Assembly (NCBI RefSeq): GCF_001941975.2
Contig: NZ_CP146991.1
Span: forward strand, 4,891,501-4,955,500
DNA: 64,000 nt
Source of the DNA: Sporomusa sphaeroides DSM 2875
GTDB taxonomy: Bacteria > Bacillota > Negativicutes > Sporomusales > Sporomusaceae
Reading direction: 5' to 3'
A model generated the notes under the pieces. The model was given only the letters and a program-made list of their open reading frames with translations. It was not told where the DNA came from and did no database searches. Positions 1-8,139 of the stretch are shown in pieces (the first letter of the stretch is position 1; each line of letters opens with the position of its first letter). Position numbers and translations under genes: made by a program.

Positions 1-12
1 TATCTTTTTCAT
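1..12 (-). CDS. 5' end of an unknown gene cut by the left edge
   Basis: Only four codons (Met-Lys-Lys-Ile) are inside the window, so the product cannot be named. The call rests on a strong ribosome binding site, GAGGAGGGG at 19-27 on the minus strand, six bases before the ATG at 12-10, and on a -24/-12 promoter about 60 bases upstream. It lies downstream of, and in the same direction as, the sigma-54 activator at 198-2309, separated by a terminator. The inference is that it begins the target gene or operon of that activator. Confidence 0.6.
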
Positions 13-71
13 TACTTACCCCTCCTCACAAATTACTGATTGTATATATGTCAGTAGCTGCTCATAGTCAG

Positions 72-88
72 AGCAAGAACTATGCCAG
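72..88 (-). promoter_or_regulatory. Sigma-54 (-24/-12) promoter
   Basis: Read on the minus strand the site is CTGGCAT-AGTTC-TTGCT. This fits the RpoN consensus YTGGCAC-N5-TTGCW with the GG and GC elements at the correct 10-base spacing. Transcription would start near 61, giving a leader of about 50 bases before the ATG at 12. It stands directly downstream of a gene for a sigma-54 enhancer-binding protein, which is the usual arrangement of activator and target. The region between 89 and 150 contains short GGC/GCC inverted repeats that could be activator sites, but no clear enhancer could be assigned. Confidence 0.8.
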
Positions 89-152
89 GCAAAGCCGCCT
101 GCCATCTTGCCGGCATATCACCAGGATTAGCGAGAATCGCAGACCTGCACGC

Positions 153-186
153 CAAAAAGAGCACCCATTTTTTTGCTGGCGCTCTT
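153..186 (-). terminator. Rho-independent terminator of the sigma-54 activator gene
   Basis: A nine-pair stem with one G-U pair (178-186 with 157-165) is followed on the minus strand by a run of T at 157-153. It begins 12 bases after the stop codon of the activator gene and isolates it from the sigma-54 promoter further downstream. Confidence 0.8.
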
Positions 187-197
187 GTACAAAAATA

Positions 198-2309
198 TCA
201 GCTTTCTATATTTTTCTTGATACTTTTTACCATACTGCTACAATTTTCCCAGGATACCGTTTTGGCAATTCCGTACTTTTGCGCTTTGGCTGCCACGGTT
301 TTGTGGGTTAACCCCAGCGCCTTGCCTGCGGCGTTAAAGCTGCCATATACAGCCAAAGCTCTGCTGATAATTTCTTTCTCATACTCCGCCCAGGGCAAAA
401 CGGCCTCCTGTCCCAGGGAAGCAGGCAGAGTGATATTGCTGCCGGAAAATAAGCCGGAAGGTTGGTTCTCGCTTTCCCGGAGATATAACGGTAAGTCCGC
501 GGCAGTCAATACTTTGCTGTCAGCAAGTGTGACCATCCGTTCAATGACATTCTCCAGCTCCCGCACATTGCCCGGCCAGCGGTAAGCCATCAAGCCGGTA
601 AGCGCTTCCCCGGTTATTCCGGAAATAATTTTACCTTGTTCGGTAATAATTTTATGTAAAAAATAATCAACCAGCAGCGGTATATCCTCCACCCGTTCCC
701 GCAGCGGCGGCAAGAGAATGGGAATGACGTTGAGCCGGTAATACAGATCTTCCCGGAACTCGCCGTCTTCCACCATCTGCACCAGGTTGCGATTGGTAGC
801 GGCGATAATCCGGACATCCACCCTGATAACAGCTTCACCGCCTACCCGGGTAAATTCTTTTTGCTGCAGCACTCTCAACAGTTTTGCCTGCATACTTTTA
901 CTAAGTTCACCAATCTCATCAAGGAAAATCGTTCCCTTATCTGCCAGACTGAATTTACCCGGCTTCTGGCGAACGGCGCCGGTAAACGCGCCTTTTTCAT
1001 GGCCGAACAGCTCGCTTTCCAACAAGCTGTCAGGAATAGCGGCACAGTTGACTTTGATGAGCGGACCGGCATTACGGCTGCTGGCATAATGGATGCCTTC
1101 GGCTACCAATTCCTTGCCGGTACCGCTTTCACCGGAGATCAAAACAGTTGTCCTGCTGGCAGCCGCCTTGGCGGCAACAGCTAAAGCCTCCCGTAGTTTG
1201 CCACTGTGTCCAATAAACTTTTCAAAGGACGGTCCGGGTTTTCGGGTTCGCCGCAGTTCCTGTTCCAGATATTCGGCTTTGGCAGAAACATGATTGAGTT
1301 TATCTACTAATTTATGTACCTCATTGACACTTTTAACAACAGACACCGCTCCGGTGAGCTCCCCATCCACCAGGATCGGGCTGACATTCGCCACCAGCGT
1401 CACGCCATCAGGCTTTACCACAATATTGCCAATAGCCGGCCGGCCTGTGGTCAGGACCCGGCTGCGTATGCCGTCGGGCGACAGGTTGCGGACATTTTGC
1501 CCAATCAGGCTCTGGCGCGATTGTTGTACCAGTTCAACATAGGCCGGATTAACGTAAGTTATATACCCCTCCCGGTCGACTACACAGATTCCGTCTTGCA
1601 CTGAGGCCAATACCAATTGCAAGCGTTCTTTGAGTTCTTTTACTGCCTTCAGTTCACCGGTCACCGCTTCCAGCACCGATATGTCCTCAAAAATAGCCAT
1701 CGCCCCACGCACTTGCCCATCGGCAATAATAGGCGTCCGGTTAGTCAGGATGGTCCGCAAACCAATGGACTGGCGGCAGCCTATTTCGGCTGCTTTTGTC
1801 TCAACAATGCTGTGCAGCCGTGACCCGGGAATAACGCATTGCGCTTTATTGCCTATGGCCTGGCAGACCGGGATACCCAAGATACGCTCTGCCGCCGGAT
1901 TAAAGATGGTAATCACATCATTTTCATCAGTAACCAGCAAACCATTAGCCATGCTGGCAAATATCTGCCCGGCAGTTAACGCATTATCCTGCAGCACATT
2001 ATCCACCTGATTCATGATGGCAGCATCGGCCGGCAAAAAATCACTTTCCAGAAAGGCTGCCATTTCAGCAGCCGCGGCAGCCGCGGATAACCCTTCCGCC
2101 TCTACCCATAACCGATCCCCCTGCTTGACCCGCAATGCCACCAACGGCATCATGCTGGTTGCCAAAATAGCCGCACCACCCGGGGGCCGGAAATATAGCT
2201 GGACTTTTCTGCGGTCTTCAATTTCATACGCCTTTTGTACGATCATAGCTGCCACCCGGGCATGCAAGCCTTTATTATGAGTGATAACCGCCTGTTGTCT
2301 ACTATCCAT
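198..2309 (-). CDS. Sigma-54-dependent activator with N-terminal HPr domain (HPr-PAS-PAS-AAA+-Fis)
   Basis: Predicted cytoplasmic transcription activator of RpoN promoters, 703 residues. Residues 1-90 resemble the PTS phosphocarrier HPr, including GLHAR around His16 (the phosphorylated histidine in HPr) and Ser52 in SMMPL, where HPr carries its regulatory serine. Two PAS domains follow (about 105-215 and 225-335). The AAA+ domain has Walker A GESGTGKE, the sigma-54 contact loop GAFTGA and Walker [10 protein letters not shown] Fis-type helix-turn-helix lies near 645-685. The ATG has GGAG about nine bases upstream. The architecture suggests sensing through phosphotransfer and a PAS ligand; the signal is unknown. 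The nearby -24/-12 promoter points to the gene at the left edge as its target. Confidence 0.9.
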   Translation of the reverse strand: MDSRQQAVITHNKGLHARVAAMIVQKAYEIEDRRKVQLYFRPPGGAAILATSMMPLVALRVKQGDRLWVEAEGLSAAAAAAEMAAFLESDFLPADAAIMNQVDNVLQDNALTAGQIFASMANGLLVTDENDVITIFNPAAERILGIPVCQAIGNKAQCVIPGSRLHSIVETKAAEIGCRQSIGLRTILTNRTPIIADGQVRGAMAIFEDISVLEAVTGELKAVKELKERLQLVLASVQDGICVVDREGYITYVNPAYVELVQQSRQSLIGQNVRNLSPDGIRSRVLTTGRPAIGNIVVKPDGVTLVANVSPILVDGELTGAVSVVKSVNEVHKLVDKLNHVSAKAEYLEQELRRTRKPGPSFEKFIGHSGKLREALAVAAKAAASRTTVLISGESGTGKELVAEGIHYASSRNAGPLIKVNCAAIPDSLLESELFGHEKGAFTGAVRQKPGKFSLADKGTIFLDEIGELSKSMQAKLLRVLQQKEFTRVGGEAVIRVDVRIIAATNRNLVQMVEDGEFREDLYYRLNVIPILLPPLRERVEDIPLLVDYFLHKIITEQGKIISGITGEALTGLMAYRWPGNVRELENVIERMVTLADSKVLTAADLPLYLRESENQPSGLFSGSNITLPASLGQEAVLPWAEYEKEIISRALAVYGSFNAAGKALGLTHKTVAAKAQKYGIAKTVSWENCSSMVKSIKKNIES

Positions 2310-2396
2310 GACCGCTCACTCCAGTGCCACAGTAATTCTACTATTATTTTACTGTATGACCGGAGCTTCGTAAAGAAACAGCCCCAATAAAGTAAA

Positions 2397-2441
2397 CCAC
2401 TCTAAGCTCCCTGTCTGTATCAAGCTGGGAGTTTAGAGTGG
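2397..2441 (-). terminator. Terminator-like hairpin downstream of the sigma factor gene
   Basis: Fifteen paired positions with one G-U pair (2397-2411 with 2427-2441) form a long stem 28 bases after the stop codon at 2469. On the minus strand it is followed by a T-rich stretch (TTTACTTTATT) rather than a pure T run. The same 45 bases could also act on transcripts from the other side. Confidence 0.65.
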
Positions 2442-2468
2442 CTGACTCGAAAAATGAGCTGCTCTAGC

Positions 2469-3182
2469 TTATACGGTTGCGCAAAGCAGTCCTGTTTGTA
2501 CCCGGCCGGAGGTTCCTGGTTGTTTATGCTTCTTGCAAAAACTTTTCCATTCTTTCATATGTAATGCCATCTTTTTGCGTGCTCTTTGGACGGCATTGTC
2601 TACCACCTTTTCCTGCAAATTCAGCTTTTGTGCAATTTCCCGCTGTTTGTAGCCTTCAATATATAAGTCAATAACTCTTTTCTCCAGGCGTGACAAAACA
2701 TTTGCCAGCTCGCCATTAATCTTAGTGATGGTTTCCTTTTCAATAATCATATCGGCAGGGTCATCGGAAGAATTCTTATTAAATACTCCCTGTGATTCGA
2801 GTTGGCTTTTTGTGTTTGATGATTCAACTATGGTATTAAGTGAAATTGCTTCATTAAGAATATAGTGTTTTTTACGATTGTGCATGGTAACTGCCGATTT
2901 AATTGTGTTCTTGATATTAAGCTCGGCAATCAGACGAAAAGAACTGCCGCGGGCTTCATCATAATGACAAACTGCTTTATACAGGCCGATTAATCCCCAT
3001 TGGTACATATCGCGGTAATCACCGCCAGGCAAATAATAGATCTTGACATAGCGCAGAATTATTTTGTTATATTTGGATACTATTCTTTCAAACTCTTCAT
3101 TATTAATTCTTCCGTCATTGTAAAAACACTCTGCCAGCACTTTACCTACCCCTTGTTGTCCAATTTTCGTTATTTTATACAA
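2469..3182 (-). CDS. Sigma-70 family factor, SigH-like
   Basis: RNA polymerase sigma factor of the SigH (Spo0H) type, the early-sporulation and transition-state group. Region 2 is recognisable in DYRDMYQWGLIGLYKAV (about residues 55-72), matching the SigH pattern DIxQEGMIGLYKAIRDF, followed by an AELNIKNTIKSAV helix. Region 4 near the C-terminus (VIDLYIEGYKQREIAQKL) is the -35-recognition helix-turn-helix. The first codon given is a TTG with a poor site; a GTG at 3140 preceded by AAGGGG at good spacing would give 223 residues, closer to SigH. The match is diverged, and orthologous sigH normally lies near the rpoB region, so this may be a paralogue with its own regulon. Confidence 0.8.
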   Translation of the reverse strand: MYKITKIGQQGVGKVLAECFYNDGRINNEEFERIVSKYNKIILRYVKIYYLPGGDYRDMYQWGLIGLYKAVCHYDEARGSSFRLIAELNIKNTIKSAVTMHNRKKHYILNEAISLNTIVESSNTKSQLESQGVFNKNSSDDPADMIIEKETITKINGELANVLSRLEKRVIDLYIEGYKQREIAQKLNLQEKVVDNAVQRARKKMALHMKEWKSFCKKHKQPGTSGRVQTGLLCATV

Positions 3183-3708
3183 GTACCTTTGTCCATTGAC
3201 TGCTATTTACTTGTTTTTCGTCTGTTATATTTAATAGCAAAAATCGTGCCAACGTCTGCAAAGCTTATTGTATCAACATTTGTAAAGGATAACGGTCCGG
3301 CAAATTTTGTCATATTGTACAAAATTGTACACTCTGCTGTCAATTTTTGTACAACAGAGTCCATATTTTAAATTCCGTTTTTTTACGAAGTAAGCTGCCA
3401 CCTTTTTTAGAATGGTATTTTCGTCTTTCATTTAGAAGATAGTTTGAAGGAGCGTGAAAATAATAATTTTTCACACTCTTCTGAATAAGCAGGAATTATA
3501 AAAAGAAAGTAGAATATGTATAATCTAGAAGAATATGGGACAGAGATAAAGAAAAGTCCGAATTTCCATCTGGGCAGCACTGACTGCTCTGGTGTTAATT
3601 TTGGCTTTTATTTTTTTGCCCAGACAAGAAGGAGGCTCAGGCGGTAGATAGTATTGGCAGATGTTTGTCAGAAAGTCTAAGGTGTATATAAGAAGGAGGA
3701 GAGAGTTT
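3183..3708. other. Divergent intergenic region, sigH-like gene / alkaline phosphatase
   Basis: This 526-base AT-rich stretch separates divergent genes. Besides the minus-strand promoter and TTGTACA repeats it holds a hairpin (3332-3340 with 3351-3359) and a TATAAT at 3519-3524 that may be the -10 of the phosphatase gene, though no good -35 is visible. No convincing PhoP box was recognised. At 3550-3651 (plus strand) an open frame without a usual start codon encodes a peptide with a hydrophobic core AALTALVLILAFIFLP; an ATG four codons upstream is cut off by TAA. This could be chance or a decayed small membrane protein. Confidence 0.4.
3314..3343 (-). promoter_or_regulatory. Probable sigma-A promoter of the SigH-like gene
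   Basis: On the minus strand TTGACA (3343-3338) and TACAAT (3319-3314) are separated by 18 bases. The heptamer TTGTACA occurs three times here (3315-3321, 3325-3331, 3347-3353), overlapping and flanking the promoter. Its TGTACA core is palindromic, so a regulator could bind. The leader would be about 125 bases. Confidence 0.5.
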
Positions 3709-5307
3709 ATGTTTAAAAAGAAACGATTACCTTTACAGTTAGTGGCTATCTGTTTAGTATTTTTTTTCTGTATTACCTTTATCACAGGATACTCGCCAAT
3801 AACTGCCCAAGCCGACAAAAGGACTGCTCAGGAGATATCCAGTATTGCTAAAACCAATGTCGATCAAACAGGTGTAAAGCCTAAATATATTTTCTTATTT
3901 ATTGGTGATGGCATGAGTTTCCCTCAAGCCACAGCATTGGGTCATTATAATGGAACTGTTGACCACAATTTTGTCGGAACCCTGAATAAGCCGACACGCG
4001 AAAATATTCCTAAAGCAGAAATGCCCTCCTTTGTCAATTTTCCTGCTGTTGGCGCTGCCACAACCTATGATGCTTCCAAGTTTATTACCGACTCAGCTTC
4101 CGCGGCTACAGCCATCGCCTGTAGCGTAAAGACCTTAGACGGCGCGCTTGGCGTTGACCCTTACAACAAGCGCGTTATATCGATTGCAGAACAGTTAAAA
4201 GCACAAGCAGGCTATAAGATTGGTATTGTGACAAATGTTTCCCTTGATCATGCAACACCGGCAGGTTTTTATGCGCATCTTCCCAACCGGAACAGTTTTT
4301 ATGAAATTGGACTGGACTTGATTGCCAGCAATTTTGATTTCTTTGGCGGCGGCGGTTTTAAACAACCTACCGGTAAAGATAAAAATCAAACTCACCTGTT
4401 CGAGTTGGCTAAACAAGCCGGCTATAATGTAGCCAATACTTATGAAGACATAAAAGCCTTGAATTCCCGCTCAGGCAAAACCATTGCCATTAATCCCGTT
4501 TTGGATAACCCTGGCGATGTGGCCATCCATTATAATATTGACCGTGATGCCGGCGATTTGGCGCTTGCAGATTATGTGCAAAAAGCCATTGATGTTCTAG
4601 GCGAAAAGAACAGTTTCTTTATTATGGCTGAGGGCGGCAAAATTGACTGGTCAAGCCATGCCAATGATGCTTATACAACCATTCAGGAAGTGAAAGACCT
4701 GGAAAATGCCGTTAATGTAGCAGTGGCTTTTGCCAAAAAGCATCCCAAAGAAACGCTCATTATTGTGACAGGTGATCATGAAACAGGCGGCTTCACCCTG
4801 GGCTATAACGGCACCCAATATGACACATATCTCCATTTGCTCCAAAATCAAAAGCTGTCATTTAAACGATTTGCCGATGAATATGTACAGCAATATCGCG
4901 ACAATAAAGTTCCGTTCGAAACTGCAATGGCTGATGTTAAGCAGCTGTTTGGCCTGATGCTGCCCAACGACCCTGCTGTTGCCGGCATGAAGGATCAGCC
5001 TTTGGTCTTGACGGCTAAGGAAGTTGCGCAGCTTCGGGAAGCTTATGCCGTAAGTATGATTCCCTACAAACAGCGCCAGCGCGATAAGGAATACCAAACT
5101 ACTTACAGCATGTATGATCAAGAGCCGTTCCAAATTGTCATTACCCGTATCTTAAATAGCCGTTCAGGACTTGGCTGGACATCAACTGCCCATACAGGCC
5201 TCCCGGTTGCCGTGTATGCCTTGGGAACAGGACAGGATGTATTTAACGGGTTCTATGATAATACCGACATTAGCAAGAAAATCAAAACCCTTGTAGGATT
5301 GCACTAA
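3709..5307 (+). CDS. Alkaline phosphatase, secreted
   Basis: Phosphate monoester hydrolase of the PhoA superfamily, 532 residues, acting outside the cytoplasmic membrane. The ATG at 3709 follows AGGAGGAGAG and is preferred over an upstream in-frame ATG. Residues 1-31 form a signal peptide (KKKR, hydrophobic stretch, cleavage near ITAQA). Metal and catalytic motifs are visible: FIGDGMS (first metal aspartate), TDSASAATA (nucleophilic serine), MAEGGKIDWSSH, TGDHETGG and STAHTG. Length and motif order fit full-length bacterial enzymes. It is divergent from the sigma factor gene and monocistronic, with a hairpin after the stop. Phosphate control is likely from the family but no Pho box was identified. 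Confidence 0.93.
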   Translation: MFKKKRLPLQLVAICLVFFFCITFITGYSPITAQADKRTAQEISSIAKTNVDQTGVKPKYIFLFIGDGMSFPQATALGHYNGTVDHNFVGTLNKPTRENIPKAEMPSFVNFPAVGAATTYDASKFITDSASAATAIACSVKTLDGALGVDPYNKRVISIAEQLKAQAGYKIGIVTNVSLDHATPAGFYAHLPNRNSFYEIGLDLIASNFDFFGGGGFKQPTGKDKNQTHLFELAKQAGYNVANTYEDIKALNSRSGKTIAINPVLDNPGDVAIHYNIDRDAGDLALADYVQKAIDVLGEKNSFFIMAEGGKIDWSSHANDAYTTIQEVKDLENAVNVAVAFAKKHPKETLIIVTGDHETGGFTLGYNGTQYDTYLHLLQNQKLSFKRFADEYVQQYRDNKVPFETAMADVKQLFGLMLPNDPAVAGMKDQPLVLTAKEVAQLREAYAVSMIPYKQRQRDKEYQTTYSMYDQEPFQIVITRILNSRSGLGWTSTAHTGLPVAVYALGTGQDVFNGFYDNTDISKKIKTLVGLH

Positions 5308-5316
5308 TTGCTGATG

Positions 5317-5351
5317 CACCTGCCGCCTTTCGCATGGGAAGGCGGCAGGTG
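5317..5351 (+). terminator. Hairpin after the alkaline phosphatase gene
   Basis: A perfect 13-pair stem (5317-5329 with 5339-5351) starts ten bases after the stop codon. The 3' side is not T-rich, so it may be a weak terminator or an RNA-stabilising structure before the yibE/F-like gene. Confidence 0.55.
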
Positions 5352-5381
5352 TAACTTATAACTACTATTGCGAGGTTAACC

Positions 5382-6542
5382 ATGATAAAACAATATTACA
5401 ACAAATGCGTTACTTCAAAATCCTTTATACCGTCAGTAGTGGTTTTGCTGTCAGTGCTTGTACTCCTCATGCTGCCTGATCGATTCGTAAATCCCGTATA
5501 CAAGCAATTCGAAACTGCAAAAGCCCGGGTAATATCCGTAAACAATAGCGATATCCAAAGAGCCGGTATTGTGGCGTATGGTCAGCAGCAGTGCATGGTT
5601 GAACTGCTGGACGGCAGCTACCAGGGAACGGTTGCCGAAGCCATGAATATGCTGTCCGGTTCTCTGGGAACCGATAAGCAGTATCAGGCAGGAGATATTG
5701 CGCTGGTTACAGTGGGCGGAAGCCAAAGCCAGGGAGTCTATAAAATATCAATGGTAGATCATTACCGGCTTAATTATCAGCTGTTGTTTGTCGGCGCCTT
5801 TATGCTGCTGCTGATTGTCTTGGCCGGTTGGATTGGCGTGCGGGCTATTTTGGCTTTTGCATTTACCATTCTTTGTATCTGGAAAATGCTGATTCCGCTT
5901 TTGCTGGCAGGATACCAGCCGATCTTGTGCGGTCTTTTGATTACAGCTATGCTGACAACAGTCATTATCATCTTGGTATATGGTTTTGACAGGCGATTTA
6001 TTGCTGCGACAATGGGGTCGCTGTTAGGCACCGGTCTGACGGCGCTATTGGCTATTATTTTTGTTAACATGTCAAAAATTCATGGTGCCGTTATGGACTA
6101 TTCCGAAAGTCTCTTATATACCGGTTTTCAGCTTAACCTGACAGAAATATTTATTGCCAGCATTTTTATTGCTTCAGCGGGAGCGGTAATGGACATTGCC
6201 GTAGATATCACCTCTGCCGTTCATGAAGTGATTGAAGCAAATCCGGCAATTAGCAAAGCGGCAGCTATTAAGGCCGGACTGAACGTTGGCCGCACGGTTA
6301 TTGGGACAATGAGCACTACTTTGCTGTTGGCCTACTCCGGCGGATACATCGGCCTCCTGATGGTGTTTGTCGCTCAGGGTACGCCGGTGATAAATATATT
6401 GAACTTAAATTATATTTCAGCGGAAATATTAAATACGATGATTGGCAGTTTCGGTTTAATTACCGTTGCGCCTTTTACGGCTGTCACCAGCGCGACCTTG
6501 CTTACCAGGAAAAAGAGCAATGCGGCTGAAGCCGCTGTATAA
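5382..6542 (+). CDS. YibE/F family membrane protein
   Basis: Polytopic inner-membrane protein of 386 residues, function unknown. The N-terminal helix (about 18-34) is followed by an extracytoplasmic domain of about 100 residues containing GDIALVTV. About seven further hydrophobic segments (136-370) follow, including the YibE/F landmarks ASAGAVMDIAVDI and GRTVIGTMSTTLLLAYSGG. The start has GAGG six bases upstream. It lies 74 bases after the phosphatase, behind a hairpin, so co-transcription is possible but uncertain. A dispersed repeat and a strong bidirectional terminator follow. Confidence 0.88.
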   Translation: MIKQYYNKCVTSKSFIPSVVVLLSVLVLLMLPDRFVNPVYKQFETAKARVISVNNSDIQRAGIVAYGQQQCMVELLDGSYQGTVAEAMNMLSGSLGTDKQYQAGDIALVTVGGSQSQGVYKISMVDHYRLNYQLLFVGAFMLLLIVLAGWIGVRAILAFAFTILCIWKMLIPLLLAGYQPILCGLLITAMLTTVIIILVYGFDRRFIAATMGSLLGTGLTALLAIIFVNMSKIHGAVMDYSESLLYTGFQLNLTEIFIASIFIASAGAVMDIAVDITSAVHEVIEANPAISKAAAIKAGLNVGRTVIGTMSTTLLLAYSGGYIGLLMVFVAQGTPVINILNLNYISAEILNTMIGSFGLITVAPFTAVTSATLLTRKKSNAAEAAV

Positions 6543-6577
6543 GTATATATATTTGGCAGTAGCACGTAAAGAAAACA

Positions 6578-6657
6578 CGGCTTGCGCCAAGCCTTTGGCG
6601 ACAGCGCAAACCGATGTTGCCCTTATCCTGCTTTTAAGAAAGTTATACTTTCTGTTA
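6578..6657 (+). repeat. Dispersed intergenic repeat A, copy 1
   Basis: About 80 bases shared with copies at 34686-34767 (very close) and 21061-21105 (partial). The first half is an imperfect palindrome (CGGCTTGCGCC ... GCGCAAACCG). The second half carries a short hairpin AGAAAGT-TAT-ACTTTCT. As in copy 3, it lies immediately before a terminator stem in the same orientation. No open frame is shared between copies. Confidence 0.75.
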
Positions 6658-6663
6658 GGACAA

Positions 6664-6697
6664 AAAAATAGAGAAGGCGATAGCCTTCTCTATTTTT
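6664..6697. terminator. Bidirectional terminator between yibE/F-like gene and dnaB
   Basis: A perfect 15-pair stem with a GATA loop (6664-6678 with 6683-6697). The outer five pairs are A-T on each side, giving a U tract on both strands. It serves the convergent genes on both sides. Confidence 0.93.
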
Positions 6698-6725
6698 GTA
6701 TTGCTTGCGGCAAAATTCTCTAACC

Positions 6726-8060
6726 TCACCCTGATATTCTCGATAAATCGCTAAACTTTGTAAATTGTTTATGAAAGAACAGCTGGACGCTGTCAACAGG
6801 TCCGTTACGGTGTTTGGCAACAATAATATCGGTAATATTCTTCCGTTCGGTTTCCGGCTCATAATAATCTTCCCGGTAAATAAAGGCAACAATGTCGGCA
6901 TCCTGCTCAAGTGAACCTGATTCTCTAAGGTCACTAAGCATGGGTTTTTTGACCTGACGGGATTCGACACCCCGGCTGAGCTGGGATAAAGCGATAACAG
7001 GCACTTTAAGCTCACGGGCCAGGGCTTTCAAGGAACGGGAAATTTCGGAAATCTCCTGCTGGCGGTTTTCGCTGCGGGAGCTGCCGGTGCCGCCCTGCAT
7101 GAGCTGAAGATAGTCAATGATAATCAGCTGTAAATCATGTTCAATTTTGAGGCGGCGGGCCTTGGAACGCATCTCCATCACCGTAATACCGGCGGTATCA
7201 TCAATAAAAATCGGTGCCGCCGCCAGCCGGTCGGCAGCCCGTACCAGCTTGTCCCAGTCATTGTTTTCCAATTCGCCGATTCTAAGGCGTTGCGCGTCAA
7301 TCGGAGCCTCGGCGCACAGCATCCGCTGCACCAGCTGCTCTTTGGACATCTCCAGACTGAAAAAAGCCACCGCTTTCTTTTCCTTGACGGCAATATTCTG
7401 GGCAATATTAAGGACAAACGCTGTTTTACCCATACTGGGACGGGCTGCAATCAGGATAAGATCAGAGGGCTGGAGGCCTGATGTCAGCTTGTCGAGGTCT
7501 TTAAACCCGGTTGGCAGCCCCGTAATCCCGCCCTTGGAGGAATATAGCTCCGATACTTTGTCAAATACGTCAAAAATGATATTTTTAATCGAAGCAAATT
7601 CCTGGCCGGCCTTGCGGTTGGATACTTCAAGAATCAATTTCTCGGCTTTGTCCATAATTACGGCTACTTCTTCATTGGCTTCATAGCCCATACCGGCCAC
7701 ATGGGTCGCGGTATTGATCAGTTGACGCAATAAGGCTTTTTCCTCCACAATCCGGGCATGGTACATCACATTGGCGGCTGTCGGCACACTGTTGGCCAGT
7801 GCCGATACATAAGCAATCCCACCGGCACCCTCAAGCTTTTCGTCCCGGCGCAATACTTCAACTACGGTTACCAGATCGACAGCTTCATTCTTATTGAATA
7901 ATTCCATCATGGCATTAAAGATCAACCGGTGGGCCTCACGATAAAAATCCTCCGGCCGGATAACTTCCGATACCTTGGAAATAGCCTCGCGTTCAATCAT
8001 CATAGCGCCCAGTACCGCTTGCTCAGCTTCAACGTTTTGGGGGGGAACGCGGTCAATCAT
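6726..8060 (-). CDS. dnaB: Replicative DNA helicase DnaB
   Basis: Hexameric 5'-3' helicase of the replication fork, 444 residues, the normal length. The N-terminal primase-interacting domain begins VPPQNVEAEQAVLGAM. The RecA-like motor has Walker A ARPSMGKT (about residues 205-212), the FFSLEMS segment and Walker B IIIDYLQLM. A conserved LSQLSRGVE and DLRESGSLEQDAD follow. No intein is present. The start ATG has GGAGAG upstream. It is the last gene of the run from the MazG-like gene through yybS, gdpP, rplI and lonC, and ends at the bidirectional terminator. Confidence 0.97.
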   Translation of the reverse strand: MIDRVPPQNVEAEQAVLGAMMIEREAISKVSEVIRPEDFYREAHRLIFNAMMELFNKNEAVDLVTVVEVLRRDEKLEGAGGIAYVSALANSVPTAANVMYHARIVEEKALLRQLINTATHVAGMGYEANEEVAVIMDKAEKLILEVSNRKAGQEFASIKNIIFDVFDKVSELYSSKGGITGLPTGFKDLDKLTSGLQPSDLILIAARPSMGKTAFVLNIAQNIAVKEKKAVAFFSLEMSKEQLVQRMLCAEAPIDAQRLRIGELENNDWDKLVRAADRLAAAPIFIDDTAGITVMEMRSKARRLKIEHDLQLIIIDYLQLMQGGTGSSRSENRQQEISEISRSLKALARELKVPVIALSQLSRGVESRQVKKPMLSDLRESGSLEQDADIVAFIYREDYYEPETERKNITDIIVAKHRNGPVDSVQLFFHKQFTKFSDLSRISG

Positions 8061-8139
8061 GTAAACTCTCCTCGCTTAAAATGCCGCGCCTGCCGGGATT
8101 ATCGCACAGAAAACCCGGGTAAGCGCGGCAATTTCATCT

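Noticed and set aside
82-585. Plus-strand open frame antisense to the sigma-54 activator
   Set aside because: It lies opposite a well-supported gene, shows no domain and has no ribosome binding site; typical shadow frame.
3525-3818. Minus-strand frame across the alkaline phosphatase start
   Set aside because: It covers the signal-peptide region of a confident gene, has no binding site and no recognisable motif.
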